Positions 25,606 through 35,548 are shown, counted from the first letter of the stretch. The stretch is DNA of 64,000 nucleotides from Streptomyces celluloflavus (GCA_000720995.1 JOEL01000005.1:124001-188000), one strand, 5' to 3'. Translations and numbers: made by a program. Notes: generated by a model from the sequence alone, not told the origin.

Positions 25606-26205
25606 ATGGACGTCACGGCACTCATCGATGCGGTCTCACGGATCAAGAACAAGGCAGACGAGCTCACCCGCGAAGAGACCATCGATCAGCTCTCCGGCGC
25701 GCTCGCGGAGTTCACCACCTCGACGCCGAACCAGCACTTCGCCGAGGAGTACCACCCGAGCGGGAACTACACGCGGCTGCTGCTGAACTCCCCCCAGGAC
25801 GCCTACCAGGTCGTCCTCGTGTTCTGGGGCCCAGGCAAGGGGAGCCCCATACATGACCACGACGACACCATCGGCGCGGTCAGCGCGCTCACCGGCGAGA
25901 CGCGGGAGATCAAGTACGTCGTCACCCGGCACGAGGGGGAGTGGGTCCGGCTCACCGAGGCCGGCGAGTTCACCATCGCACCCGGCCGGATCACCCCGAT
26001 CCTGCCCGAGGACGACAAACAACTGCACCTGATGGTCAACGAGAAGGCGCACTGGGCGGCCACCGTCCACGTCTACCTCACCGCGATCCACCGCTACCGG
26101 CAGTACGAGGCAGCGCCGGGCGGCGCCTTCCGCACGGCCGAAACCCGGCTGTGGTTCGACGCGTGGGGCGTCGGACGCCAGATGCCCACGAGCGCCCGTT
26201 CCTGA
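25606..26205 (+). CDS. Cysteine dioxygenase-type cupin
   Basis: 199 residues, normal for bacterial type I cysteine dioxygenases. The Fe(II) ligands His83, His85 (SPIHDHDD) and His141 (QLHLMVN) are present. Arg57 in NYTR corresponds to the carboxylate-binding Arg60 of the mammalian enzyme, and Tyr157 to its active-site Tyr. The crosslink cysteine is Gly90, as in most bacterial homologues. It should oxidise L-cysteine to cysteine sulfinate. Next to an A-T didomain and NRPS it probably supplies a sulfur-oxidised amino acid (cysteine sulfinate, hypotaurine/taurine or sulfonamide-type unit). A role in general sulfur metabolism is the alternative. Confidence 0.85.
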   Translation: MDVTALIDAVSRIKNKADELTREETIDQLSGALAEFTTSTPNQHFAEEYHPSGNYTRLLLNSPQDAYQVVLVFWGPGKGSPIHDHDDTIGAVSALTGETREIKYVVTRHEGEWVRLTEAGEFTIAPGRITPILPEDDKQLHLMVNEKAHWAATVHVYLTAIHRYRQYEAAPGGAFRTAETRLWFDAWGVGRQMPTSARS

Positions 26206-26279
26206 TCCCGCCGGCCCGCCCCGGCCACCGGAGCACGCCACGCCCCCGTGCGCGCCCGGTCCCACAGAAAAGGGTAGCG

Positions 26280-27986
26280 ATGCACTTGCTGAACGCCGTG
26301 GCCCGCCAAGTACGCCGGGCACCGGACGCCGTGGCGCTGACCGACCACCGGGGCACCCGGCTGACCTACGCCGAACTCGACTCCCGCGCCCGCGCGGCGG
26401 CGGGCGCCCTGAGGGCCCTCGGCATCGGACCCGGGGACCGCGTCGGGCTCGTACTGCCCCGCACCACGGACCTGTTCGTCCTCGAACTCGCCGTACTGCT
26501 CGCGGGCGCCTGCTTCACACCGCTGGACGCGGCCCAGCCACCGGACCGGCTCCGCACGCTGCTGACCCGCGCCTCGGTGGCGCTGCTGATCACCGACGAC
26601 CAGGAACTGGCCGAAGCCGCCGGCGTCCCCGCCCGCCGCCCCGAGGCACTGCCCACCCCCGGCGCCCCCGCCCCCCGCGACCCCGGCGCCCGGCCCGACG
26701 ACCCCGCCTACTGCCTGTTCACCTCCGGATCGACGGGCACCCCCGTGGGCACCCTCATCAGCCGCGCCGCGATGGACGTCTACGTGGCCGCGTACGCCCG
26801 GCTGGTCGGCGCCTCACCACGCGAGCGCGGAGCGCAGCTCGGCTCGCCCGGCTTCGACGTCACCATCGACGAACTCTGGCCCTTCCTGAGCACCGGCGCA
26901 TCCGTGCACATCGCCTCCGACACCGACCGCTCCGCACCCCGCGCACTCGCCGACTGGCTGCGCGCCCACCGGATCACCCAGACCTACATCCCCCCGCTGC
27001 TGCTGGAGTCGGTATTCCACCTCGACGGCGCGGACCTGGGCGACGTACGGCTCATCCGCACCGGCGGCGAACGCCTCGCCGCCTACCCGCCACCGGACTT
27101 CCCCAGCCGCGTCCTCAACGAGTACGGGCCCACCGAGACCGTCGCCGGCGCGGTCTTCTGCGACGTCTCCGCCTGGCCCGACCGCACCATCCTGCCGCCG
27201 ATCGGGAAACCGCTGCCGCACATCAGGGCGAGCGTCCGCGACCCGGAGGGAGAGCCCGTCACCCCGGGCACACCGGGCGAGCTCTACCTGGGCGGCCCGA
27301 CCGTCGGCATCGGCTACCTCGGCGACGACGCGCGCACCGCACGCAAATTCGTCGAGGTGGACGGGGAGCGCTGCTTCCGCACCGGCGACCTGGTCCGCGA
27401 ACTGCCCTCCGGCGACCTGGAGTTCCTGCGACGCCTCGACGACCAGGTGCAACTCCTGGGCAAACGCGTCGAGTTGGGCGAGGTGGAGAGCGCCGCCGCC
27501 ACCCACCCCGCGGTCCGGCGGGCGGCGGTGACCGCCCCGACCGACGACGCGGGCCGCGCGGAGCGCCTGGTGTGCTTCGTGGAATGGCACCCCCGGCACA
27601 CCGACGCCCACGCCGCCGCCCTGCGCACCCACCTGAGCGCACTGCTGCCCGCCTACATGGTGCCCACCGAGATCCACACCGCCGACCGGCTCCCCACCAC
27701 CCCCTCGGGCAAGATCGACCGCAGGGCGCTCCTGCGCTCCCGCCGCCGTCCGCCGCACCCGGCACCGACCCCGCAGGCACTGGTACAGGTGTGGGAGCAC
27801 GTACTGGGCGTCACCGGCCTGACCGTCCACTCCGACTTCTTCCTGCACGGCGGCGACTCCACCCGCGCGGTGACCGCGGTCACCGAGATCGGCCGACGGC
27901 TGGGCCTGCACGTCACCGCACGCGACGTGTTCGTCCACCCCACCCCCGCCGAACTGGCCAAGCGGCTGACGGAGGAGACCCGGTGA
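26280..27986 (+). CDS. NRPS adenylation-carrier didomain protein
   Basis: 568 residues from ATG 26280 (AAAAGGG upstream). Adenylation domain about 5-485: A3 LFTSGSTGTP, A4 GFDVTIDELW (the Asp that holds the alpha-amino group is present), A5 NEYGPTE, A7 RTGDLV, A10 TPSGKIDR with the catalytic Lys. Note PKG is PVG in A3. Carrier domain with GGDST, phosphopantetheine Ser at about 527. No condensation or thioesterase domain. Such didomain proteins load an amino acid that is then oxidised on the carrier or passed to another module. It is translationally coupled to the large NRPS (GTG inside its stop). Specificity not assigned. Confidence 0.9.
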   Translation: MHLLNAVARQVRRAPDAVALTDHRGTRLTYAELDSRARAAAGALRALGIGPGDRVGLVLPRTTDLFVLELAVLLAGACFTPLDAAQPPDRLRTLLTRASVALLITDDQELAEAAGVPARRPEALPTPGAPAPRDPGARPDDPAYCLFTSGSTGTPVGTLISRAAMDVYVAAYARLVGASPRERGAQLGSPGFDVTIDELWPFLSTGASVHIASDTDRSAPRALADWLRAHRITQTYIPPLLLESVFHLDGADLGDVRLIRTGGERLAAYPPPDFPSRVLNEYGPTETVAGAVFCDVSAWPDRTILPPIGKPLPHIRASVRDPEGEPVTPGTPGELYLGGPTVGIGYLGDDARTARKFVEVDGERCFRTGDLVRELPSGDLEFLRRLDDQVQLLGKRVELGEVESAAATHPAVRRAAVTAPTDDAGRAERLVCFVEWHPRHTDAHAAALRTHLSALLPAYMVPTEIHTADRLPTTPSGKIDRRALLRSRRRPPHPAPTPQALVQVWEHVLGVTGLTVHSDFFLHGGDSTRAVTAVTEIGRRLGLHVTARDVFVHPTPAELAKRLTEETR

Positions 27987-30900
27987 GCGCGAGCCCCGTC
28001 CTCGACATGGTCACCACCACGGCGACCGCCCACCCCGAAGCGACGGCCATCACCCAGGGCGAACGGTCCCTGACCTACCGCGAACTGGCCGCGGCCATCC
28101 CCCCCTTCGCCGACGCGCTCGCCGCCGCCGGCGCGTCCCCGGGCACCCACGTCCTGCTCGTCCTGGACAACCGGCCCGAGTTCGCCGTCGCCTACTTCGC
28201 CACCGCCGAGGCGGGCTGCACGGTCGAGGCCATCGACCCGGACCAGCCACCGCAGGCACTGCGACGCAGACTGGCCGACAGCCGCCCCGCGGTGGTCGTC
28301 ACCACCGAGGGACACCCCGTGGCCACGCTCACCGACCGCCCCGTCCTCACCGTCGACACCCCCCGCACCCCGCCCCCGGCGGACACCCCCCGCCGGCCGG
28401 CCCGCGCGAACGGCCCCTGGGTGACCGCGCTCTCCTCCGGCAGCACCGGCGAACCCAAACGCATCCTCCGCACCCAGGCCCACCAGGTCGCCGAGGCGGA
28501 CCACCTCACCACCACGGCGGGCATCACCGCCGCCGACGTCCTGCTCTGCCCGGTGCCGCTGCACCACGCACTCGGCCAGTTCTGCTGCCTGCTGGCCGCG
28601 GTCCGCTCCGGCGCCACACTCGTGCTCCCCGACCGCAGCGCGGGCACCTCCTCCGTGGACGCCGTCCGCCACGCGCTGGCCCGCCACCCCGTCACCCTCC
28701 TGATCGCCGTACCCCAGCTCTTCGACGCCCTCGCCGACCTGCCCCCCACCACACCGGCCGAACTCGGCACGGTCCGCCTGTGCCTGTCCGGAAGCAACTT
28801 CCTCGACCCGGCCGTGGCACGGCGCTTCACCACCCGCCACGGCCTCCCCGTACGCCAGACCTACGGCAGCACGGAAGCCGGCAGCGTCTGCTGGGACGTC
28901 GGCACCGAGCCCTCACCCGGCACCGTCGGCACACCACTGGACGGCACCCGCGTCCAGATCACCGACGAACACGGCACCCCCCTGCCACCGGGCGCGACCG
29001 GCGAGATCGTGGTATCCGGCCCCGCCGTGGTCAACGACCCCGGAACCGGCCACCACCGAACCGGCGACCTCGGCACCCTCGACACACAGGGCCGGCTCAC
29101 CGTCATCGGACGCTCCCGCGTACTGATCGACACCGGCGGACACAAAGTCAACCCCGTCGAAGTCGAACGGATACTGACCGACCACCCCCTGGTCGCCGAC
29201 GCCGGAGTGACCGGCATCCCCCTGCCCGGCCGAGGCGCACTCCTGGTCGCCGCGGTACGACTGCACGACGGCGCACACGCGGAGCCGGCCGACCTCCTCA
29301 CCCACTGCGCACACCACCTGCCCTCCCACGCGGTACCCCAGCGGGTACGCCTGGTGACCGAGGTACCCCGCACCCCCCTGGGCAAAGTCCGCCGCGCGGA
29401 ACTCGCCGCCCAACTCGCCGACGAACCAAGCGACATGGAGACCGGGACGCGCGAGCGGCTCACCGCCCTCCCCCCGGACCGACGCCGCACCGAAGTCACC
29501 CGCCACCTGCGCCGCAAGGTGGCCGAAGTGGTCGGCACCACACCCGCGGCGGTGGACCCCGACGCCCCGCCCCGCGCGGCCGGCGTGGACTCCCTGGCCG
29601 CACTGCGCCTGCGCCTGACCCTCCACCGGGAACTGGGCACCAGACTCCCACTGCCCGCCATCCTGGGCCCCCGCACCCTGACGGAACTGGCCGGCGAACT
29701 CACCGCACACCTCGACGGACCCCCAGACGACACCGACCCCCCACCCCACGGACCGGCCGAGGGCCGCTTCCCCCTCGCCCCCAACCAACTGTCGCTCTGG
29801 CACGCCGAACACCTCGACCTGAGCGGATCGGCCTACGTCGTCGCCTTCGCCGCGACCCTCACCGGCGACTGCGACCTCGCCGCACTGCGACGGGCCTTCA
29901 CCACCCTCGCCCACCGCCACCCGGCCCTGCGCACCACCTTCCCCGTACACGACGGCATCCCCGTACAACAGGTCGCCGCCGACGCACAGCTGGACTTCGC
30001 GACCGTAGCGGTACCACCGGACTGGCACCGCACCCACCGCCAGGACCTGATCCGCTCGGCCTTCGCACCCTTCGACCTGACCGCCCGGCCACCCCTGCGC
30101 ATCCGGCTCCACACCGGACCGCCCGACGGCCCGGTCATGGTGGTCTCCCAGCACCACCTCATCACCGACCACTGGTCCACGCTCACCATGCTGCGGGAAC
30201 TGGCACTGCTCTACGCGGCCGAGTCCACCGGCACCGAGGCGTACCTCCCCGCACCCGCACACGGCTACGCCGACTACGCGGCATGGGCCCTCGCACGGAC
30301 CCGCACCCCCCTCGGCGCTGCCGAACTCGACCACTGGGTACGCCACCTGACACCCCCGCCCCCACCCGCGGACCTCCCCACCGACCGGCCCCGCCCGGCG
30401 GTCCGCGGACAACGTGGCGCAACCCTGCGCAGGGACCTGCCACCGGCCCGCGCCGCCGCCGTCCGCGCATACGCCCACGCCACCGGAACCACCCCGTTCG
30501 CCGTCCTGCTGGCGGTCCTGCACGTACTGCTGCACACCTACACCGCCCGCGCCGACAGCGCCGTAGGAGTGAACACCGCCAACCGCGAACGCCCCGAATT
30601 CGCCGACGTACTCGGCTACTTCACCAACCCCGTCGTCCACCGGGTCCACCTCACCCCGCACCAGTCGTTCGCCGCCCTGCTCGCCACGGTCACCGAAACA
30701 CTCCTGGCCGGGCTCGAACACAGCGGCGTCACCTTCGAAAGCCTCCTGGGCCCCGTCGGCGTCCCCCGCGACCGCGGCCGCGCCCCGCTGGTGGAGGTCG
30801 GCTTCGGACAGAACACCGCGCACGACCCCGCCCTGGGCACCGTCGGCGAGCTGCTCTCCGCCGACCGCGACGGCGTACGAGTCCCCCTGGGCCCGCTGAC

Positions 30901-33900
30901 CCTGGAAACGGTCGCCCTGCACCGCACCGGGGCCGTCTACGACCTGGCCGGCGCGGTCTTCGAAGGCGACGACTCGATCTCCCTCGTCTGGGAGTATGCC
31001 GCGGACCTGTTCACCGAGGCCGCGGTGAGCCGCTGGGCGGCCCGCTTCGACGACCTGACCGACACCCTGCTCGCCGCCCCCGACACCCACCTGGGCACCC
31101 TCTCCGCCCCCGCCCCACCCACGACCGGGCCCACCGCAACACGCCCGGACGCGCCGGTCACCGACCGCGTACGGCGATGGGCCGCGGCACACCCCACGGC
31201 GCCGGCGGTCATCGACGGCACCGGCACGGAGACCTACGGCGACCTCGACCGGGCCGCCGACCGAGCGGCGGCCGCACTCCTCACCCACCCCGGCCTCAAC
31301 CCCGCGGCCCTCGTGGCCGTACGGGCCGAACGGCCCGCCGACCTGGCCGCCGCCTGCCTGGGAGCACTCCGCGCCGGCCTGCTCTGCGCCCCCCTCACCA
31401 CCCAGGACGACGCCGTACCCGCCGAACTGTCCGAGCTGGGAGCCGCCGCCCTGCTGGACATGACCGGGTCCGCGGACCCCCCGGACACACCCGTCGTACG
31501 CGTCGAGGCCACACCAGCACCCCCCGCAACACGCCCCACCGACCCCCACGCGCCCGCACTGGTGGTACGCACCAGCGGCACCACCGGGCCCCGACGCCCC
31601 ATGGTGCTCACACACCAGGCACTCGCACGCGCCGTACGCGACGACGAACGGGGCGAGGTACTGATCGCCCGCGGCACGGCCGACCGGCTCGCCCTCGACC
31701 TGCTCATTACCCTCGCCGCGGGCAACACCGCGGTACCCCTGCCCCCCGCCACCCGGCTGGAACACCTGGCACACGGCCGCCAGGCCGCCTCCGTCACCCT
31801 CACCCCCACCGAACTGGCCACCCTCCTCACCCGCCTGGACGAGAACGGCGCCACCCCCGCGCTACGGACCCTGGTCGTCAGCGGTGAGACCCTCGGCCCC
31901 GACCTCGTCCACCGATGGCGCTCCCACGCACCCGGCGGCCGCCTCGTGCACACCTACGGCGGCATCGAATGGGGACTCGCCGCAGCCCAGGAGGACGTGC
32001 CCGCCGCCCCCACCGAACACACCGCACCACCGGCCACCGGCACCGTGCCCGTGGGCAGCCCCCCGGCCGGCTCACTGCTGTGCGTGGTGGACCCGTGGGG
32101 CCGCGTCTGCCCGCCCGGCGTACCCGGGGAGATCTGCGTCGCCACCACGGAGGCAGCCACCCCCCTCGGCACCCCGCCGCAACACCCCGCACTCGTGCAT
32201 CCGCTGGCAGCCGACACCCGGATCCGGCGGACGGGAGACGCGGGCCTGCTCCTCCCCGACGGGCGACTCGTCGTCCTCGGCCGCCTCACGGAGATCCACT
32301 CCGAACACGGCTACCACCACGCCCCCGCACGCATCGAGCACCTGCTGCGCACCCATCCCGCCGTACGGGCAGCCGCAGCCCCGGGCGGAGGCGCGGGCGG
32401 ACCCACCGCGCTGGTCGAGACGGACGGCACCGTGACCGAGACCGAGCTGATGGACCGGCTGCGCCACGAACTGCCCGCCCACCTGCTCCCCGCACAACTA
32501 CGGTGCGAGACCACGCTGCCGACGACACCGGACGGCAAGACCTCACGGATCCCCCCACCACCGGCCACCACCCCCGCCACCCCCGCCACGCCCGAACCCG
32601 CCCAGGACATGACCGAGACCGAGGCCGCACTGGCGGGCATCTGGCGCGAACTCCTCGGCGTCGCCCACATCGGCCTGGACGACGACTACTACGCCCTGGG
32701 CGGCGACTCCGTGCAGGCCGTACGCATCGCCACGAAGGCCGCAGAGAAGGGCCTGCAGGTCACCCGGCGGCATCTGTTCACCCACCCGACCATCCGGTCG
32801 CTGGCCCGCGTCACCACCTCCGCCACCAGGGCGGCCACGGTGGGCGAGAGCTTCGCCCGGCGCCGGGCCATCCCGCTCACCCCCATTCAACGCTGGTTCT
32901 TCGAGCGGCAGTTGCCCGACCCGGGACACTGGAACCAGTCGACCGCACTGCGCGTACCCCGCGCACTGCCCTCCGAGGCGCTGCTGGCCGCCGTCCAGGC
33001 CGTGGCCGACCACCACGCCGTACTGCGCCACCGCTTCCGCCGGCGCGCGGCGGACTGGGAGCAGGTCAGCGACCCGACCGCACAGACCGTGGCGATCGAG
33101 GAGGCGACCGCCCACGGCGACGACGCCCTCGCCGCCGCGACCGACCGGGCCAGACGAGGCGTCGACCTCACCGCCGGCCCACTGCTGCGCGCCACGCTGA
33201 TCCACGACGGGACCGACCGGCGCCTGCTGGTCCTGACCGCACACCACCTCGTGATGGACATCCTGTCCTGGGGCGTGCTGCTCGACGACCTGCGCACCGC
33301 CTGCGCCCACCGCACCACCGAAGACCCCGTCCCACTGCCCCCGGTGCCCGTCACCTACCACCAGTGGGCGCGGTCCCTGCGCGAGCACGCCGACGACCTC
33401 GCCCAACGCACCCCCCTCCCCGCACCCGACGACACCACCACAGCCCTACCCGGCCCGCCGCCCACGACGTACGAGAGCGCCACCCGCGTCGACGAGCGCA
33501 CCCTCGGCCCGGCACCCACCCACGCCCTCCTCACCGGACTGCGGGGGAGGGGCGCCCACCCCGCCGACGCGGTACTGGCGGCCGCGGCCGGCGCGGCAGC
33601 TGCCGCCCTCGGCCGCCCCGCGGTCCGCATCGCGATGGAACTGCACGGCCGCGACGAGGAGATGGCCGACGGCGCGGACCTGTCGCGGACCGTGGGCTGG
33701 TTCACAGCCCTGGCACCCGTACTGGTCGACGCCCCACCGGACACCGCCCCGCACGAGAGGCTCCAGGCCGCACAGGCGGCCCGGTCGCGCGCCGGCCTCA
33801 CCCACGGCCTGCTGCGCTACGGCACCTCGGACACCACCGCCCGCGCCCGGCACACGGAAGCGGACCACCCCTGGGTGAGCGTCAACTACCTCGGCAGGCT

Positions 33901-34165
33901 CGGATCGCTGTTCGCCGGCACGGCGGAGTGCGGCGACGGCCACCTCACCGAAGTCCCGCTGCCGGACCGCGGCGACCGGGGCCCGGACAACCCCCGGCCG
34001 TTCCACTGGGAGTTCAGCGCCTACACCAAGGGCGACGAGCTGACCCTGCGACTGGCGCACGCGGACGACCGGGACCGGGCGGCACGCCTGCTGGACGCCG
34101 CCTGCGACCACCTCCGCGCCCTCGCCGCCGCCCTGGACACCGCACAGCGGGAGGAGTCGCGATGA
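27983..34165 (+). CDS. Non-ribosomal peptide synthetase A-T-C-A*-T-E
   Basis: 2060 residues from GTG 27983. A1 (about 10-475) is acyl-ligase-like: SSGSTGEPKR, then PLHHALGQ where amino-acid A domains have the alpha-amino-binding Asp, QTYGSTEAG, and LGKVRR. It probably activates a carboxylic acid, not an amino acid. T1 has Ser at about 536 (GVDSLAA). C (about 593-1030) has HHLITDHWS. A2 (about 1060-1520) is degenerate: A3 ends in RRP, A4 FDxS is missing, A5 is HTYGGIE and A8 is lost. T2 has GGDSV at about 1575. E (about 1630-2060) has HHLVMDILSW, RTVGWFT and VNYLG, so epimerisation looks intact. One C domain implies one amide bond. Confidence 0.9.
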   Translation: MSASPVLDMVTTTATAHPEATAITQGERSLTYRELAAAIPPFADALAAAGASPGTHVLLVLDNRPEFAVAYFATAEAGCTVEAIDPDQPPQALRRRLADSRPAVVVTTEGHPVATLTDRPVLTVDTPRTPPPADTPRRPARANGPWVTALSSGSTGEPKRILRTQAHQVAEADHLTTTAGITAADVLLCPVPLHHALGQFCCLLAAVRSGATLVLPDRSAGTSSVDAVRHALARHPVTLLIAVPQLFDALADLPPTTPAELGTVRLCLSGSNFLDPAVARRFTTRHGLPVRQTYGSTEAGSVCWDVGTEPSPGTVGTPLDGTRVQITDEHGTPLPPGATGEIVVSGPAVVNDPGTGHHRTGDLGTLDTQGRLTVIGRSRVLIDTGGHKVNPVEVERILTDHPLVADAGVTGIPLPGRGALLVAAVRLHDGAHAEPADLLTHCAHHLPSHAVPQRVRLVTEVPRTPLGKVRRAELAAQLADEPSDMETGTRERLTALPPDRRRTEVTRHLRRKVAEVVGTTPAAVDPDAPPRAAGVDSLAALRLRLTLHRELGTRLPLPAILGPRTLTELAGELTAHLDGPPDDTDPPPHGPAEGRFPLAPNQLSLWHAEHLDLSGSAYVVAFAATLTGDCDLAALRRAFTTLAHRHPALRTTFPVHDGIPVQQVAADAQLDFATVAVPPDWHRTHRQDLIRSAFAPFDLTARPPLRIRLHTGPPDGPVMVVSQHHLITDHWSTLTMLRELALLYAAESTGTEAYLPAPAHGYADYAAWALARTRTPLGAAELDHWVRHLTPPPPPADLPTDRPRPAVRGQRGATLRRDLPPARAAAVRAYAHATGTTPFAVLLAVLHVLLHTYTARADSAVGVNTANRERPEFADVLGYFTNPVVHRVHLTPHQSFAALLATVTETLLAGLEHSGVTFESLLGPVGVPRDRGRAPLVEVGFGQNTAHDPALGTVGELLSADRDGVRVPLGPLTLETVALHRTGAVYDLAGAVFEGDDSISLVWEYAADLFTEAAVSRWAARFDDLTDTLLAAPDTHLGTLSAPAPPTTGPTATRPDAPVTDRVRRWAAAHPTAPAVIDGTGTETYGDLDRAADRAAAALLTHPGLNPAALVAVRAERPADLAAACLGALRAGLLCAPLTTQDDAVPAELSELGAAALLDMTGSADPPDTPVVRVEATPAPPATRPTDPHAPALVVRTSGTTGPRRPMVLTHQALARAVRDDERGEVLIARGTADRLALDLLITLAAGNTAVPLPPATRLEHLAHGRQAASVTLTPTELATLLTRLDENGATPALRTLVVSGETLGPDLVHRWRSHAPGGRLVHTYGGIEWGLAAAQEDVPAAPTEHTAPPATGTVPVGSPPAGSLLCVVDPWGRVCPPGVPGEICVATTEAATPLGTPPQHPALVHPLAADTRIRRTGDAGLLLPDGRLVVLGRLTEIHSEHGYHHAPARIEHLLRTHPAVRAAAAPGGGAGGPTALVETDGTVTETELMDRLRHELPAHLLPAQLRCETTLPTTPDGKTSRIPPPPATTPATPATPEPAQDMTETEAALAGIWRELLGVAHIGLDDDYYALGGDSVQAVRIATKAAEKGLQVTRRHLFTHPTIRSLARVTTSATRAATVGESFARRRAIPLTPIQRWFFERQLPDPGHWNQSTALRVPRALPSEALLAAVQAVADHHAVLRHRFRRRAADWEQVSDPTAQTVAIEEATAHGDDALAAATDRARRGVDLTAGPLLRATLIHDGTDRRLLVLTAHHLVMDILSWGVLLDDLRTACAHRTTEDPVPLPPVPVTYHQWARSLREHADDLAQRTPLPAPDDTTTALPGPPPTTYESATRVDERTLGPAPTHALLTGLRGRGAHPADAVLAAAAGAAAAALGRPAVRIAMELHGRDEEMADGADLSRTVGWFTALAPVLVDAPPDTAPHERLQAAQAARSRAGLTHGLLRYGTSDTTARARHTEADHPWVSVNYLGRLGSLFAGTAECGDGHLTEVPLPDRGDRGPDNPRPFHWEFSAYTKGDELTLRLAHADDRDRAARLLDAACDHLRALAAALDTAQREESR

Positions 34166-34899
34166 GCGCGCACTGGCTGGTGGACCTCGTACCCGCCGAG
34201 CGGCCGAAACGGGTGGCGTACCTCTTCCCGCACGCGGGCGCGGGCGTCAGCGCGGTGCTGGCACTGGGCCGGGCCCTGGCACCCGACCCGCACCCGGTGG
34301 CCATCCGGCTGCCCGGGAGGGAAGCACTGCTCGACGAACCCCCGGTCGCCGACCTCCCGGCACTGGCCCGGCAGTTGGCCGACGCCATCCGCACCCACGC
34401 GGACGGAGCGCAGATCATCCTCTACGGCCACTCCTCGGGGTCGGTACTGGCCTACGAGACGGCCCGCGCACTGGAACCGCGGACCGCCGTCCTGCTGGCG
34501 GCCTCGGCACAACAGGCACCGGGCACCTCCGTCCGCACGGCCGCCGGGTGCTGGGACCGCCCCGACGACGAGTTCTTCGCCCAGGTCGTCGCGGACGGCT
34601 ACCTGCCCGCCGACCTGCTCGACGCCCCCGACATCCTGGAGATGGTGGCCCCGGCGCTGCGCGCGGACTACCGGGCCACCCACGAACACCTCACAGGAGC
34701 GGCAGGCTGGACCCCCGTGGCCTCCCCGATCCTCACCATCCGTGGCACCCAGGACCACACCGTCGCCGAGGAGGACATCGCGGCCTGGTCGGCGCTGACC
34801 ACACGCGGCCACACGACCGCGCAGATCACCGCGGGCCACAACCTGCTGCGCGATTGCCCGGCGGAACTGGCCGACGTCCTGCGCCACGCGCTGCCCTGA
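34162..34899 (+). CDS. Type II thioesterase
   Basis: 245 residues. Alpha/beta-hydrolase with GHSSGS nucleophile elbow (Ser91), a late Asp in TQDHTV and His in ITAGHNLL; the early FPHAGAG motif is diagnostic of external NRPS/PKS thioesterases. ATG overlaps the NRPS stop (ATGA). It should clear misprimed carrier domains. Because the NRPS ends in an E domain with no integral thioesterase, it might also release the final product. Confidence 0.9.
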   Translation: MSAHWLVDLVPAERPKRVAYLFPHAGAGVSAVLALGRALAPDPHPVAIRLPGREALLDEPPVADLPALARQLADAIRTHADGAQIILYGHSSGSVLAYETARALEPRTAVLLAASAQQAPGTSVRTAAGCWDRPDDEFFAQVVADGYLPADLLDAPDILEMVAPALRADYRATHEHLTGAAGWTPVASPILTIRGTQDHTVAEEDIAAWSALTTRGHTTAQITAGHNLLRDCPAELADVLRHALP

Positions 34900-34926
34900 C
34901 CGCCGGCCGGCGGCGCGCGGTCAGGG
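34894..34926. terminator. Bidirectional terminator overlapping both stop codons
   Basis: Ten-base perfect inverted repeat, 34894-34903 with 34917-34926, GC-rich loop of 13 bases. It contains the thioesterase TGA and the methyltransferase TGA on opposite strands, ending the NRPS operon. Confidence 0.8.
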
Positions 34927-35463
34927 TTTGCGGTGCACCGAGACGGCGTAGTCCCCGTCGGCGAAAGGGGCCCGGGACCAGGTCGCGTACCGGGCTTCCA
35001 GGGCGAGCCCCGCCGCCCGGCAGTGCGCGTCGTAGTCGGCCAGTGTGTAACCGCGGTCCAGGGAGAACCCCGCGACGAGGCGGCCGCCCGGCCGGACATG
35101 GCCCGCCACCCCGGCGACCAGGGCCGCCTCCGTACCCGGCGCGGTGAACAGGGGGACATTGCCCGCCATCACCACGACGTCGAACAACAAACCCAGGTCG
35201 AGACCGGCCAGATCGTGCCGGTGCCAGCGGATCTGCGGTGCCCGGCGCCGGGCGGTGGCGAGCATCGCCTCGTCGACGTCCACGCCCACCACGGCGATCT
35301 CGTGGCGGGCCAGCTCGATGGCCACCCGGCCGGTGCCGCAGCCCGCGTCGAGGACGGTGGCGGGCGCGAACGAGCGCACCAGCGCCGCCTCACCGTGGAC
35401 ATCCCCTCCTTCGGCGGCGATGCGGTCGAACCGGGCCTGGTACTCGTCACCGTTCCACGTCAT
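34921..35463 (-). CDS. Class I SAM-dependent methyltransferase
   Basis: 180 residues from ATG 35463. SAM-binding motif I is VLDAGCGTGRVA, motif II VGVDVDEAMLA, and post-motif LFDVVVMAGNVPLF follows. It is a small stand-alone methyltransferase of the methyltransf_25 type common in actinomycetes. It converges on the NRPS operon and is separated by the shared terminator, so it may not belong to that pathway. Substrate unknown. Confidence 0.8.
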   Translation of the reverse strand: MTWNGDEYQARFDRIAAEGGDVHGEAALVRSFAPATVLDAGCGTGRVAIELARHEIAVVGVDVDEAMLATARRRAPQIRWHRHDLAGLDLGLLFDVVVMAGNVPLFTAPGTEAALVAGVAGHVRPGGRLVAGFSLDRGYTLADYDAHCRAAGLALEARYATWSRAPFADGDYAVSVHRKP

Positions 35464-35506
35464 GCGATCACCGTGACACACGCCCCGCTCCGGCGGCAGG
35501 CCGACG

Positions 35507-35548
35507 TCCGGTACCCGATGTCCGATACCCGGCCTCCGGTACCCGCGG
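35507..35548. repeat. Heptameric tandem array (YCCGRTA-like), six units
   Basis: Six contiguous 7-bp units: TCCGGTA, CCCGATG, TCCGATA, CCCGGCC, TCCGGTA, CCCGCGG. It lies 43 bases upstream of the methyltransferase start and resembles the array at 3441-3489 in unit length and core. Confidence 0.75.

Noticed and set aside
24974-25786. Gene filling the gap before the cysteine dioxygenase
   Set aside because: All frames are low-complexity Arg/Pro-rich, and the frame runs out of phase through two real genes.
28780-31887. 1035-aa plus-strand frame inside the NRPS
   Set aside because: Almost entirely Arg/Pro/His; a +1 shadow of the synthetase gene.
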